Below, one piece after another: positions 1 through 5,394 of a stretch of DNA of 5,852 bases; the stretch's first letter is position 1; each line of letters opens with the position of its first letter. The stretch comes from Anaerolineae bacterium (GTDB taxonomy: Bacteria > Chloroflexota > Anaerolineae > B4-G1 > SLSP01). Below the pieces are notes generated by a model. It saw only the letters and a program-made list of their open reading frames with translations, was not told the DNA's origin and searched no databases. The translations under genes and the position numbers were made by a program. The stretch lies in NCBI GenBank assembly GCA_016934645.1, contig JAFGSL010000517.1, positions 1 through 5,852 of the forward strand, given 5' to 3'.

Positions 1-33
1 GTGGATTTCTTGCCACGGGAGCTTATCACCTAG
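1..33 (+). CDS. 3' end of an upstream gene (partial, tentative)
   Basis: Frame 1 reads ten codons (VDFLPRELIT) and stops at TAG 31-33. Eight of the ten third positions are G or C, like the genes that follow, and the stop falls just where the period-7 repeat begins, as happens at the thuA stop at 5350. Frame 3 is also open here and continues to a TAA near 130, but it would translate the repeats and has AT-rich third positions, so I prefer frame 1. No function can be assigned from ten residues. Confidence 0.35.
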   Translation: MDFLPRELIT

Positions 34-66
34 AGGAAGGAGGCAGGATGCAAGAGGCAAGATACT
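32..66 (+). repeat. Purine-rich heptanucleotide array (5 degenerate units)
   Basis: Five consecutive 7-base units are visible: AGAGGAA, GGAGGCA, GGATGCA, AGAGGCA, AGATACT. The consensus is roughly RGAKGCA. The array overlaps the presumed stop codon TAG at 31-33. It is followed after about 30 unstructured bases by a pyrimidine-rich period-7 array (96-137), so the two arrays are roughly strand-mirrored, though they pair poorly base for base. Confidence 0.6.
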
Positions 67-95
67 CATTGTCCGGCGTACAACCTGTCTTATCT

Positions 96-137
96 CTCAC
101 TTCTCACTTCTCACTTCTCATTTCTAATTTCTAATTC
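96..137 (+). repeat. Pyrimidine-rich heptanucleotide array (6 units) running into a ribosome binding site
   Basis: Six tandem 7-base units are seen: three exact CTCACTT copies, then CTCATTT, CTAATTT and CTAATTC. The next seven bases in phase, CTAGGAG (138-144), contain the Shine-Dalgarno sequence of the transporter gene that starts at 149. The units drift step by step from CTCACTT to CTAATTC, which looks like ageing of a tandem array. No convincing -35/-10 pair was found nearby. Confidence 0.85.
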
Positions 138-148
138 CTAGGAGCATA

Positions 149-1375
149 ATGACAACTTCCGAAACTATTACCAATCCGTCCACCATTTCCTCACACCGAA
201 CGCGCATATACGTCACTATTGGTTACTGCGCGGCCTTCGTTGCTTTGGGATTGGCCACCGCCTCGTTGGGCCCGACGCTGACCGATCTGGCAACCAACAC
301 GCGTGCGACCCTGTCCCAGATTAGTTACGGCTTTACCGCCCATGCGTTAGGCTACTTACTCGGCTCGTTTCTCGGCGGGCGATTGTACGACCGCCGCTCC
401 GGCAATCCTGTGATGGGCACGATGTTGCTGTTGATGGCACTGAGCATGGCGCTTGTCCCGTTGATCCCCGTTTTGTGGGTGCTGATTGCGGTGCTGCTGT
501 CATTGGGTATGTTTGAGGGCGCGTTGGATGTGGGTGGCAACACGTTGTTGGTCTGGCTGCACGGTGAGAAGGTTGGCCCCTATATGAACGCGCTACACTT
601 TTTCTTCGGCGTCGGGGCCTTTCTGTCGCCGGTCGTCATCGCCCGTGCATTGGCTGCCGGTGCGGGTGTCACCTGGGCCTACTGGATTCTTGCTCTGCTG
701 ATTGTGCCTGTCGCTGTGGCCGTGCTGCGCTTGCCAAGCCCCTCTTCATCTGCGGACGCGGATAGTACACCCGGTGCCTCGCCGGTGGCTGGGACACGGC
801 GCACATCCGCTCTGTTGGTGGTGTTAATTGCCTTGTTTTTCTTCCTGTACGTGGGATCGGAGACCAGCTTCGGTGGGTGGATTGCGACCTACGCCAAGGC
901 GGCTGGCCTGGGTGATGCCGCTACGGCAGCCTATCTGACCTCGGTTTTTTGGGGTGCGTTAACGTTGGGGCGGCTGCTGTCTATCCCGTTGGCAGCCCGC
1001 CTGCGACCGCGGACGCTGCTGTTTGGCGATTTGATCGGCTGTTTGCTCAGCGTGCTCATCGTCATCGCGTGGCCTGATGCGCCGGCGGTGCTGTGGATCG
1101 GCACGTTTGGCGCGGGGTTTTCGATGGCGTCACTCTTTCCGACGATGATCTCTTTTGCCGGGCGCCATATGACGACCACCGGCAAAACCACGGCATGGTT
1201 TTTCGTCGGTGCAAGCAGCGGGGGGATGCTCATCCCCTGGTTGATCGGGCAGTGGTTCGAGTCCACCGGCCCAAGGGTGACGGTGTTTATGATCCTGGCA
1301 AGCCTGCTCTTGAACCTGGCGATGTTTGGCTTAATCATCCGCTATGTGCAACGCTTTGAAAAGCGGGAGGTGTGA
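149..1375 (+). CDS. MFS transporter, NaGLT1/FucP-like sugar permease type
   Basis: A 408-residue inner-membrane protein with about 12 hydrophobic helices, roughly at 21-43, 59-79, 88-106, 107-127, 146-168, 174-193, 220-240, 256-278, 288-307, 312-335, 347-367 and 375-399. The central cytoplasmic linker (194-219) is rich in Ser, Pro and Ala. The MFS motif A loop between helices 2 and 3 reads GGRLYDRRSG (76-85). The stretch 122-161 (FEGALDVGGN... then LHFFFGVGAFLSP) resembles the region found in sodium-dependent glucose transporter 1/MFSD4 and fucose-permease-like proteins, so a sugar or related polar solute is the likely cargo (family inference). ATG 149 follows AGGAG (140-144) by four bases. 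The gene ends by overlapping the ribosome binding region of the hydrolase gene downstream, which suggests coupled expression. Confidence 0.88.
   Translation: MTTSETITNPSTISSHRTRIYVTIGYCAAFVALGLATASLGPTLTDLATNTRATLSQISYGFTAHALGYLLGSFLGGRLYDRRSGNPVMGTMLLLMALSMALVPLIPVLWVLIAVLLSLGMFEGALDVGGNTLLVWLHGEKVGPYMNALHFFFGVGAFLSPVVIARALAAGAGVTWAYWILALLIVPVAVAVLRLPSPSSSADADSTPGASPVAGTRRTSALLVVLIALFFFLYVGSETSFGGWIATYAKAAGLGDAATAAYLTSVFWGALTLGRLLSIPLAARLRPRTLLFGDLIGCLLSVLIVIAWPDAPAVLWIGTFGAGFSMASLFPTMISFAGRHMTTTGKTTAWFFVGASSGGMLIPWLIGQWFESTGPRVTVFMILASLLLNLAMFGLIIRYVQRFEKREV
1365..1370 (+). promoter_or_regulatory. Ribosome binding site deciding the hydrolase start
   Basis: GGGAGG lies inside the last codons of the transporter gene, ten bases before ATG 1381. 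The in-frame GTG at 1372, which overlaps the transporter stop as GTGA, would have only one base of spacing, so ATG 1381 is preferred. Confidence 0.6.
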
Positions 1376-1380
1376 TCCGT

Positions 1381-2298
1381 ATGGCGCATTTGTTGACGAC
1401 CCTTGGCCCGAAATCCGCGGATGAGGTGGGGGTGATTTTGCCCCACGAGCATATCTTCGTGGATGTGCGCCCACCGGAGAAGGTGGTGGATGTGACGGTG
1501 GACGCAGCCGATGTGATTGCGTTGATGGCGCCCGAGATTGAGAAGGCCCGCGTGGTGGGTGTGACAGCGCTCGTGGAGTGCAGTCCTGTTGGGGTGGGGC
1601 GGCGCGTTGATCTGGTGCGCGCGGTTTCGGAGGCCACGGATTTTCCCGTAGTTGTCCCCACCGGCATCTACCGCGAGCCGTGGATTCCCGCCTGGGCACA
1701 CGCCGCCAGCGAAGAGAAGTTGCGCGACTGGATGCTGGCGGAGTTGCAGGACGAGATCGAGGATACTGGCGTGCAGGCCGCGTGGATCAAGCTCAGCGCG
1801 GGCGATGACGGCATCACGGAGTGCGAGGCGAAGATTCTCCGCGCCGCGGCGGCAGCGGGGTCCGCAACGAACGCGGTGATCGGTAGCCACACCATCCGGG
1901 GACGGGTGGTACGCGATCAACTCGATATTATCGAAGCCGCCGGGTACACGCCCGAACGCTTTATCTGGATTCACACGCAGGCTGAACCGGACTTTGATCA
2001 GCACCTCGAAATGGCGCGGCGTGGCGCGTGGCTGGAGTATGACGGCATCGGCAATCCCGACGAAGACGAGGCCTACATCGAGCGCATCCTTCGTGTCCTC
2101 GACGCAGGGTTTGGCCATCGCCTGATGCTCAGTCACGACCGGGGTTGGTACGATCCGGCGCAGCCTGGCGGCGGGACGCTACGTCCTTTCACCTACATCA
2201 GCGAGTATTTTCTGCCCAAACTGCGTGCGCGTGGTGTGGACGAGGCTATGATCCACCAACTGACGTGCACCAATCCCTTCAATGCCTTTGCGCGGTAG
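1381..2298 (+). CDS. Phosphotriesterase/lactonase-family metallohydrolase
   Basis: A 305-residue TIM-barrel amidohydrolase of the phosphotriesterase (PTE) family, whose members hydrolyse lactones, sugar-acid lactones or phosphotriesters at a two-metal centre. All six expected metal ligands are visible: H22 and H24 in LPHEHIFVD, K137 (the carbamylated lysine) in AAWIKLSA, H170 in IGSHT, H198 in WIHTQ, and D253 in LSHDRGW. The C-terminal CTNPFNAFAR matches the family's NP-containing end. Length is close to the usual 300-350. It starts five bases after the transporter stop, with its ribosome binding site inside that gene, so the two are very probably co-transcribed. An earlier GTG (1372) would add three residues. 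Since the neighbours are sugar-type genes, a lactonase role is more plausible than pesticide-like hydrolysis, but that is inference. The substrate is unknown. Confidence 0.9.
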   Translation: MAHLLTTLGPKSADEVGVILPHEHIFVDVRPPEKVVDVTVDAADVIALMAPEIEKARVVGVTALVECSPVGVGRRVDLVRAVSEATDFPVVVPTGIYREPWIPAWAHAASEEKLRDWMLAELQDEIEDTGVQAAWIKLSAGDDGITECEAKILRAAAAAGSATNAVIGSHTIRGRVVRDQLDIIEAAGYTPERFIWIHTQAEPDFDQHLEMARRGAWLEYDGIGNPDEDEAYIERILRVLDAGFGHRLMLSHDRGWYDPAQPGGGTLRPFTYISEYFLPKLRARGVDEAMIHQLTCTNPFNAFAR

Positions 2299-2348
2299 TT
2301 TGTCAATGCCAGAACTCGCGCAGGAAAATAGTAAAGTAGGGAATCTTT

Positions 2349-2416
2349 ACCACGGAGACACAGAGTTCACGGAGTTTTTTTTAAGATTCTCTCTGTGCCC
2401 TCTGTGTCTCTGTGGT
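2349..2416. repeat. Large inverted repeat of CACRGAG units
   Basis: The left arm 2349-2374 begins ACCACGGAGACACAGAG. The right arm 2391-2416 is its reverse complement with about four mismatches over 26 bases. The 16-base loop starts with a run of eight T. Each arm is itself a short-period repeat of CACGGAG or CACAGAG at 8-9 base spacing. I recognise this as a dispersed bacterial intergenic repeat, because its translation gives the familiar spurious peptide HGDTEFTE...SLCPLCLCG that recurs in protein databases. That recognition is from memory and was not searched. Confidence 0.85.
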
Positions 2417-2495
2417 CATTTTTCAAGGAGTTTCCATGTAGCAAGCTACGCCAACGACACTGAAAATGCTCGTGCCGGATTGTGATCCGCCTTAA

Positions 2496-2582
2496 GGGCC
2501 TGTAAAAGAATGAGTTCCCGCGCAGAGCGCCCCGGGGACGGGGCTTAGAGCGAAAAACGGGAAGTTATATTTTTACGAACCC
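2496..2582. mobile_element. Candidate MITE-like element, 87 bp
   Basis: The left end starts GGGCCTGTAAAA and the right end, read on the minus strand, starts GGGTTCGTAAAA. The terminal inverted repeats are 25 bases (2496-2520 and 2558-2582) with 18 matches, and both close with TTCCCG. Both ends are flanked by TAA (2493-2495 and 2583-2585), which fits a 3-base target-site duplication. The interior forms a GC-rich hairpin (GCCCC 2529-2533, GGGGC 2540-2544) and leaves AAAAA (2553-2557) unpaired. It has no coding capacity. The TNA-type duplication and GGG ends are reminiscent of IS5-group elements, so a related transposase elsewhere in the genome is possible. The duplication is short enough to occur by chance. 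Confidence 0.5.
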
Positions 2583-2618
2583 TAAGTGTTGAAGTAAGCT
2601 ATTTTCGAAGGAGGTAAG

Positions 2619-3608
2619 ATGCCCATAATTACAGATTTTGGCGAAACGGCGAATATCTCGATCACGGTTCTGGTAGACAACCGGGCCGATTTGATCGTGA
2701 AATCTACTGAGACGGTGAAGTACTTCGACGATGAACCGCTTCTGGCCGAACATGGCTTCTCGGCGTTGATTGATCTTAAGGATGCCGGTATTCGCATTCT
2801 GTGGGATGCGGGTATCAGCGAGATCGCATTGTTGGAGAACATGCGGCTTATGGAGATTGATCCGAAAGGCATCACCCAAATCGCGCTGAGCCACGGTCAC
2901 GGCGACCATACCGGCGCGATGACGGCGGTGCTCAAGGCGATGGAGGGATGGCCTCCTAAAGGCCGCAAGTGGGAGCCTGGCGCGACGATGGCGGAAATCC
3001 GTCGCTACGTGCAGGGGCGGCGTGTGCCTTTGGTAGCGCATCCGGCGGCGTTCCGCGAGTTGTGGGGTATCGCCGATGATGGCGCCAAGTATGGTCCGGT
3101 TTCCGGTCCCCCGCGTGTGGAATGGGAAGCGGCAGGTGCGGATATCGTGCTTTCGGAAGCGCCGTACCAACTCGGTCCGGGTTGCTGGACGACGGGTTTT
3201 GTGCCACGTGAGAGCTTCGAGGCGCTGGGAGCGTCGTCGAAGGCGTACTACCGGGATGGCGACACCTTTGTCCCCCACATGATTGAGGACGATCAGGCCA
3301 TCATCATCAATGTGAAGGACAAGGGCCTCGTTGTTCTTTCCGGATGTGCCCATTCCGGGATTGTCAACACTGTTCGTTACGCGCAAGCCATCAGCGGTGT
3401 GGACACGGTTTGGGCCGTCCTCGGCGGATTCCATCTTGCCAGAGCTTCCGACGAGGATATCCAAAGGACGATTGAGGCCATCAAACAATTGAAACCCAAG
3501 ATGATCGTCCCTTCGCACTGTACGGGCTTCAAAGCCATCAGCCAGTTTGCCGCGCAGATGCCGGAGGTCTTCGTCTTGGGCCTTGTTGGAACGACGTATG
3601 TATTTTAG
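2619..3608 (+). CDS. MBL-fold metallohydrolase, dihydropterin-phosphate-synthase-like group
   Basis: A 329-residue metallo-beta-lactamase-fold protein. The dinuclear metal motif HGHGDH is at 92-97 ([11 protein letters not shown]). It is preceded by TVLVDN (16-21), [11 protein letters not shown] (42-52) and LWDAG (61-65). Later signatures are EDDQAIII (223-230), LSGCAHSG (240-247), LGGFHL (268-273) and PSHCTGF (298-304). This series is characteristic of the group containing archaeal 7,8-dihydropterin-6-methyl-4-(beta-D-ribofuranosyl)aminobenzene-5'-phosphate synthase, but bacterial members have unknown substrates and that reaction should not be assumed. A segment at about 107-137 (from MEGWPPKG) appears to be an insertion between the HxHxDH motif and the HPAAF strand. 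ATG 2619 follows AAGGAGGT (2608-2615). No signal peptide is seen, so it is cytoplasmic. The aldo/keto reductase gene follows 14 bases later, so the two probably share a transcript. Confidence 0.88.
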   Translation: MPIITDFGETANISITVLVDNRADLIVKSTETVKYFDDEPLLAEHGFSALIDLKDAGIRILWDAGISEIALLENMRLMEIDPKGITQIALSHGHGDHTGAMTAVLKAMEGWPPKGRKWEPGATMAEIRRYVQGRRVPLVAHPAAFRELWGIADDGAKYGPVSGPPRVEWEAAGADIVLSEAPYQLGPGCWTTGFVPRESFEALGASSKAYYRDGDTFVPHMIEDDQAIIINVKDKGLVVLSGCAHSGIVNTVRYAQAISGVDTVWAVLGGFHLARASDEDIQRTIEAIKQLKPKMIVPSHCTGFKAISQFAAQMPEVFVLGLVGTTYVF

Positions 3609-3622
3609 ATAGGAGGCTAACG

Positions 3623-4480
3623 ATGATCGCAAAAGCAATTTTTGGTCGGACTGGACACGAGAGCACCCGGACGTTGTTCGGGGCAGCGGCGCTTGGCCGC
3701 GTTACGCAGGCCGAGGCGGACGAGACACTCGATGTGCTGTTGAAGTACGGCATCAATCACATTGATGTAGCGGCGTCCTATGGAGATGCTGAGTTGCGGA
3801 TTGGTCCGTGGATGCCAGCCCATCGCAAGGACTTCTTCCTGGCAACGAAGACGGAAAAACGCACGTATCAGGAGGCGTTGGACGAACTCCAGCGCTCGCT
3901 GGAACGGATGCGCGTCGATTCCGTCGATCTCTGGCAGATGCATATTCTCGTGGATCCGGAGCAGTGGGAGGTGGCGATGGGGCCGGGCGGTGCGCTGGAA
4001 GCCTTCCTGGAGGCGCGCTCGCAAGGGTTGGTGCGTTATCTTGGCGTCACGGGGCACGGCCTTACCGTCGCCAAAATGCATATGCGCAGTCTGGAACGTT
4101 TTGATTTCGATTCCGTTTTGTTACCCTACAACTATCCGCTCAAGCAAAACCCGCAGTATGCGGCGGATTTCGAGGCACTCGTCGCGCTGTGCCGCAAGCG
4201 CAACGTGGCCGTTCAGGTGATCAAATCGCTGTGCCGCCGCCCCTGGGGCGATCAGCCACACGCCCGTGCGACCTGGTACCAGCCGCTGGAGGATCAAGCT
4301 GCCATCGACAAGGCCGTACATTGGATACTTGGTCGTCCCGAGTTTTTCCTGAATACTCTCAGCGATATCCACGTGCTGCCTAAAGTGTTGGATGCTGCCA
4401 CCCGTTTCACGCAGCGCCCCACTGATGCAGAGATGGAAGAACTAGTCACCGAGCAGGAGATGGCACCGCTGTTTGTGTGA
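3623..4480 (+). CDS. Aldo/keto reductase
   Basis: A 285-residue NAD(P)H-dependent oxidoreductase of the aldo/keto reductase superfamily, a cytoplasmic (beta/alpha)8 barrel that interconverts carbonyls and alcohols. The catalytic tetrad is complete: D48 and Y53 in [10 protein letters not shown]76 in LATKT, and H107 in [17 protein letters not shown] (137-146) and LLPYNYPL (166-173) match the usual barrel strands. [10 protein letters not shown] (200-209) lies where the cofactor phosphate-binding loop is expected. It is somewhat shorter than the typical 310-330 residues. ATG 3623 follows AGGAGG (3611-3616) at six-base spacing, and the gene is 14 bases from the MBL-fold gene, so it is most likely the second gene of that operon. 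The substrate is not deducible; a sugar or sugar-derived carbonyl would fit the neighbourhood. Confidence 0.92.
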   Translation: MIAKAIFGRTGHESTRTLFGAAALGRVTQAEADETLDVLLKYGINHIDVAASYGDAELRIGPWMPAHRKDFFLATKTEKRTYQEALDELQRSLERMRVDSVDLWQMHILVDPEQWEVAMGPGGALEAFLEARSQGLVRYLGVTGHGLTVAKMHMRSLERFDFDSVLLPYNYPLKQNPQYAADFEALVALCRKRNVAVQVIKSLCRRPWGDQPHARATWYQPLEDQAAIDKAVHWILGRPEFFLNTLSDIHVLPKVLDAATRFTQRPTDAEMEELVTEQEMAPLFV

Positions 4481-4486
4481 GAGGGG

Positions 4487-4552
4487 TGCTGCGTGATATG
4501 TGATGCGTGATGCGTAAGGATTGACACTTTACGTATCACGCATCCCGCGTTA
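4487..4552. repeat. Heptanucleotide array followed by its mirror-image array (hairpin)
   Basis: On the plus strand the 7-base units TGCTGCG, TGATATG, TGATGCG, TGATGCG end in TAA at 4517. After an 11-base loop the minus strand carries TAACGCG, GGATGCG, TGATACG, TAA (4552 back to 4529). The inner arms 4502-4517 and 4529-4544 pair at 15 of 16 positions, so a stable stem-loop is expected in RNA. No T-run follows, so it is not a standard Rho-independent terminator, though it could still end or stabilise the upstream transcript. The unit consensus TRATKCG overlaps that of the array at 5350-5380. The remainder of the gap (4553-4593) is AT-rich, with no convincing promoter. Confidence 0.85.
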
Positions 4553-4608
4553 CACTTCAACGTAGCTGTTTGATAATCCCTTAAATAAAATCTAAAGGAG
4601 TTACAACA

Positions 4609-5352
4609 ATGAGTATTCGCGTTACAGTTTGGAATGAGTTCCGTCACGAGAAGACCCATCAGGCCGTCAAAGACGTGTACCCCGATGGGATTCACAAGGC
4701 GATTGCTTCTTTCCTGAAGGAGGCGGGTTACGAGGTTGGCACCGCCACGCTCGATGAGCCGGAGCACGGTCTGACCGATGAGGTGTTGGCGAATACCGAC
4801 GTCCTCATTTGGTGGGGTCACATGGCGCATGGCGAGGTCAAGGATGAGATCGTGGACAAAGTGCAGCAGCGCGTCCTCGGTGGGATGGGGCTGATTGTCT
4901 TGCACTCTGGTCACTTCTCCAAGATTTTCAGGCGCATGATGGGCACAAATTGCTCGCTCAAGTGGCGCGAGGTCGGTGAGCGGCACCGCCTGTGGGTGAC
5001 GTCGCCAGGACATCCCATCGTTGAGGGGCTGGGTGAGTACTTCGAGATCCCCCACACCGAGATGTACGGCGAGTTCTTTGACGTCCCGCAGCCCGACGAG
5101 TTGATCTTTATCGGCTGGTTCCAGGGCGGCGAGGTCTTCCGCAGCGGCGCGTGCTGGTACCGCGGGCGTGGTAAGGTTTTCTACTTCCAGCCCGGCCACG
5201 AGACCTTCCCCATCTATTACCAGAAGGAAGTGCAGCAGGTCCTCACCAATGCCGTCCGCTGGTGCGCTCCCGTCAATGTCGTGAACTTCCGCGACCTGGC
5301 GAAGGCTCCGCATCATCCACAGGCGTTGGAAAAGTTCGAGCTTGAAGCGTGA
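4609..5352 (+). CDS. ThuA-domain protein (trehalose-utilisation type)
   Basis: A 247-residue cytoplasmic protein of the ThuA family, which has a class-I glutamine-amidotransferase-like fold. Recognisable segments are [11 protein letters not shown] (4-14), [13 protein letters not shown] (65-77), [13 protein letters not shown] (95-107), HPIVEGL (135-141), IPHTEMYGE (147-155) and [12 protein letters not shown] (192-203), rich in conserved His, Glu and Trp. Rhizobial ThuA acts with ThuB, a Gfo/Idh/MocA protein, in catabolism of trehalose and related disaccharides through 3-keto derivatives. Here too a Gfo/Idh/MocA gene follows, 42 bases downstream. Whether trehalose is the substrate is unknown, since ThuA proteins are common next to varied sugar genes. 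ATG 4609 follows AAAGGAG (4594-4600) at eight bases. The stop codon TGA is the first three bases of a heptad array. The symbol thuA is withheld because orthology is unproven. Confidence 0.9.
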   Translation: MSIRVTVWNEFRHEKTHQAVKDVYPDGIHKAIASFLKEAGYEVGTATLDEPEHGLTDEVLANTDVLIWWGHMAHGEVKDEIVDKVQQRVLGGMGLIVLHSGHFSKIFRRMMGTNCSLKWREVGERHRLWVTSPGHPIVEGLGEYFEIPHTEMYGEFFDVPQPDELIFIGWFQGGEVFRSGACWYRGRGKVFYFQPGHETFPIYYQKEVQQVLTNAVRWCAPVNVVNFRDLAKAPHHPQALEKFELEA

Positions 5353-5380
5353 TTCGTAATTCGTGATTCGTAATTCGTAA
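5350..5380 (+). repeat. Four-unit heptanucleotide array TRATTCG
   Basis: Units TGATTCG and TAATTCG alternate twice (5350-5377), followed by TAA, which merges into AAGGAG (5379-5384), the ribosome binding site of the next gene. The first unit begins with the thuA stop codon. Because each unit carries TGA or TAA and the period is 7, stops occur in all three plus-strand frames within the array. The reverse strand translates to the recurring peptide ELRITNYE, another familiar spurious-ORF motif. Confidence 0.9.
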
Positions 5381-5381
5381 G

Positions 5382-5393
5382 GAGAATATTCTC
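5382..5393. promoter_or_regulatory. Perfect 12-bp palindrome between ribosome binding site and start
   Basis: GAGAATATTCTC is a perfect palindrome that overlaps the end of the AAGGAG ribosome binding site and stops one base before ATG 5395. It could be an operator half-site pair or a weak 4-bp hairpin that modulates ribosome access. Either role is inference; AT-rich palindromes of this size can also arise by chance. Confidence 0.3.
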
Positions 5394-5394
5394 T

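Larger units (their letters stand above)
2299..2618. other. 320-base gene-free region holding two palindromic elements
   Basis: No credible gene is present. The region contains a CACRGAG-unit hairpin (2349-2416), a 5-bp hairpin GTAGC/GCTAC with a two-base loop (2438-2449), and an 87-bp MITE-like element (2496-2582). It ends with the strong ribosome binding site AAGGAGGT (2608-2615) of the next gene. No classical terminator with a trailing T-run after the stem was found. The gap probably separates the transporter-hydrolase pair from the next operon. Confidence 0.7.

Noticed and set aside
69..97. Promoter (TTGTCC with a TATCTC-like -10) before the transporter
   Set aside because: Both boxes are weak matches, and the second lies in low-complexity repeat sequence.
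1342..2136. Minus-strand open frame of 264 codons opposite the phosphotriesterase-family gene
   Set aside because: It is rich in His and Arg and has no recognisable domain. The plus-strand frame has all six metal ligands of its family.
2282..2485. Small plus-strand open frame (HGDTEFTE...CPLCLCG)
   Set aside because: It translates the CACRGAG inverted repeat and starts inside the hydrolase gene. This peptide is a known type of repeat-derived spurious prediction.
2565..3638. Minus-strand open frame of 357 codons opposite the MBL-fold gene
   Set aside because: Composition is typical of antisense translation of a GC-rich gene, and the opposite strand carries a clear MBL-fold protein.
4521..4526. 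Perfect TTGACA as a -35 promoter element
   Set aside because: It lies in the loop of the mirrored heptad hairpin, and no -10-like sequence follows at 16-18 bases.
4494..4552. CRISPR array or Rho-independent terminator
   Set aside because: Units are 7 bases with no spacers, so it is not CRISPR. The stem lacks the trailing T-run of a standard terminator.
4570..4591. TTGATA plus TAAAAT as a promoter for the ThuA gene
   Set aside because: The spacing is only 10 bases, too short for a sigma-70-type promoter.
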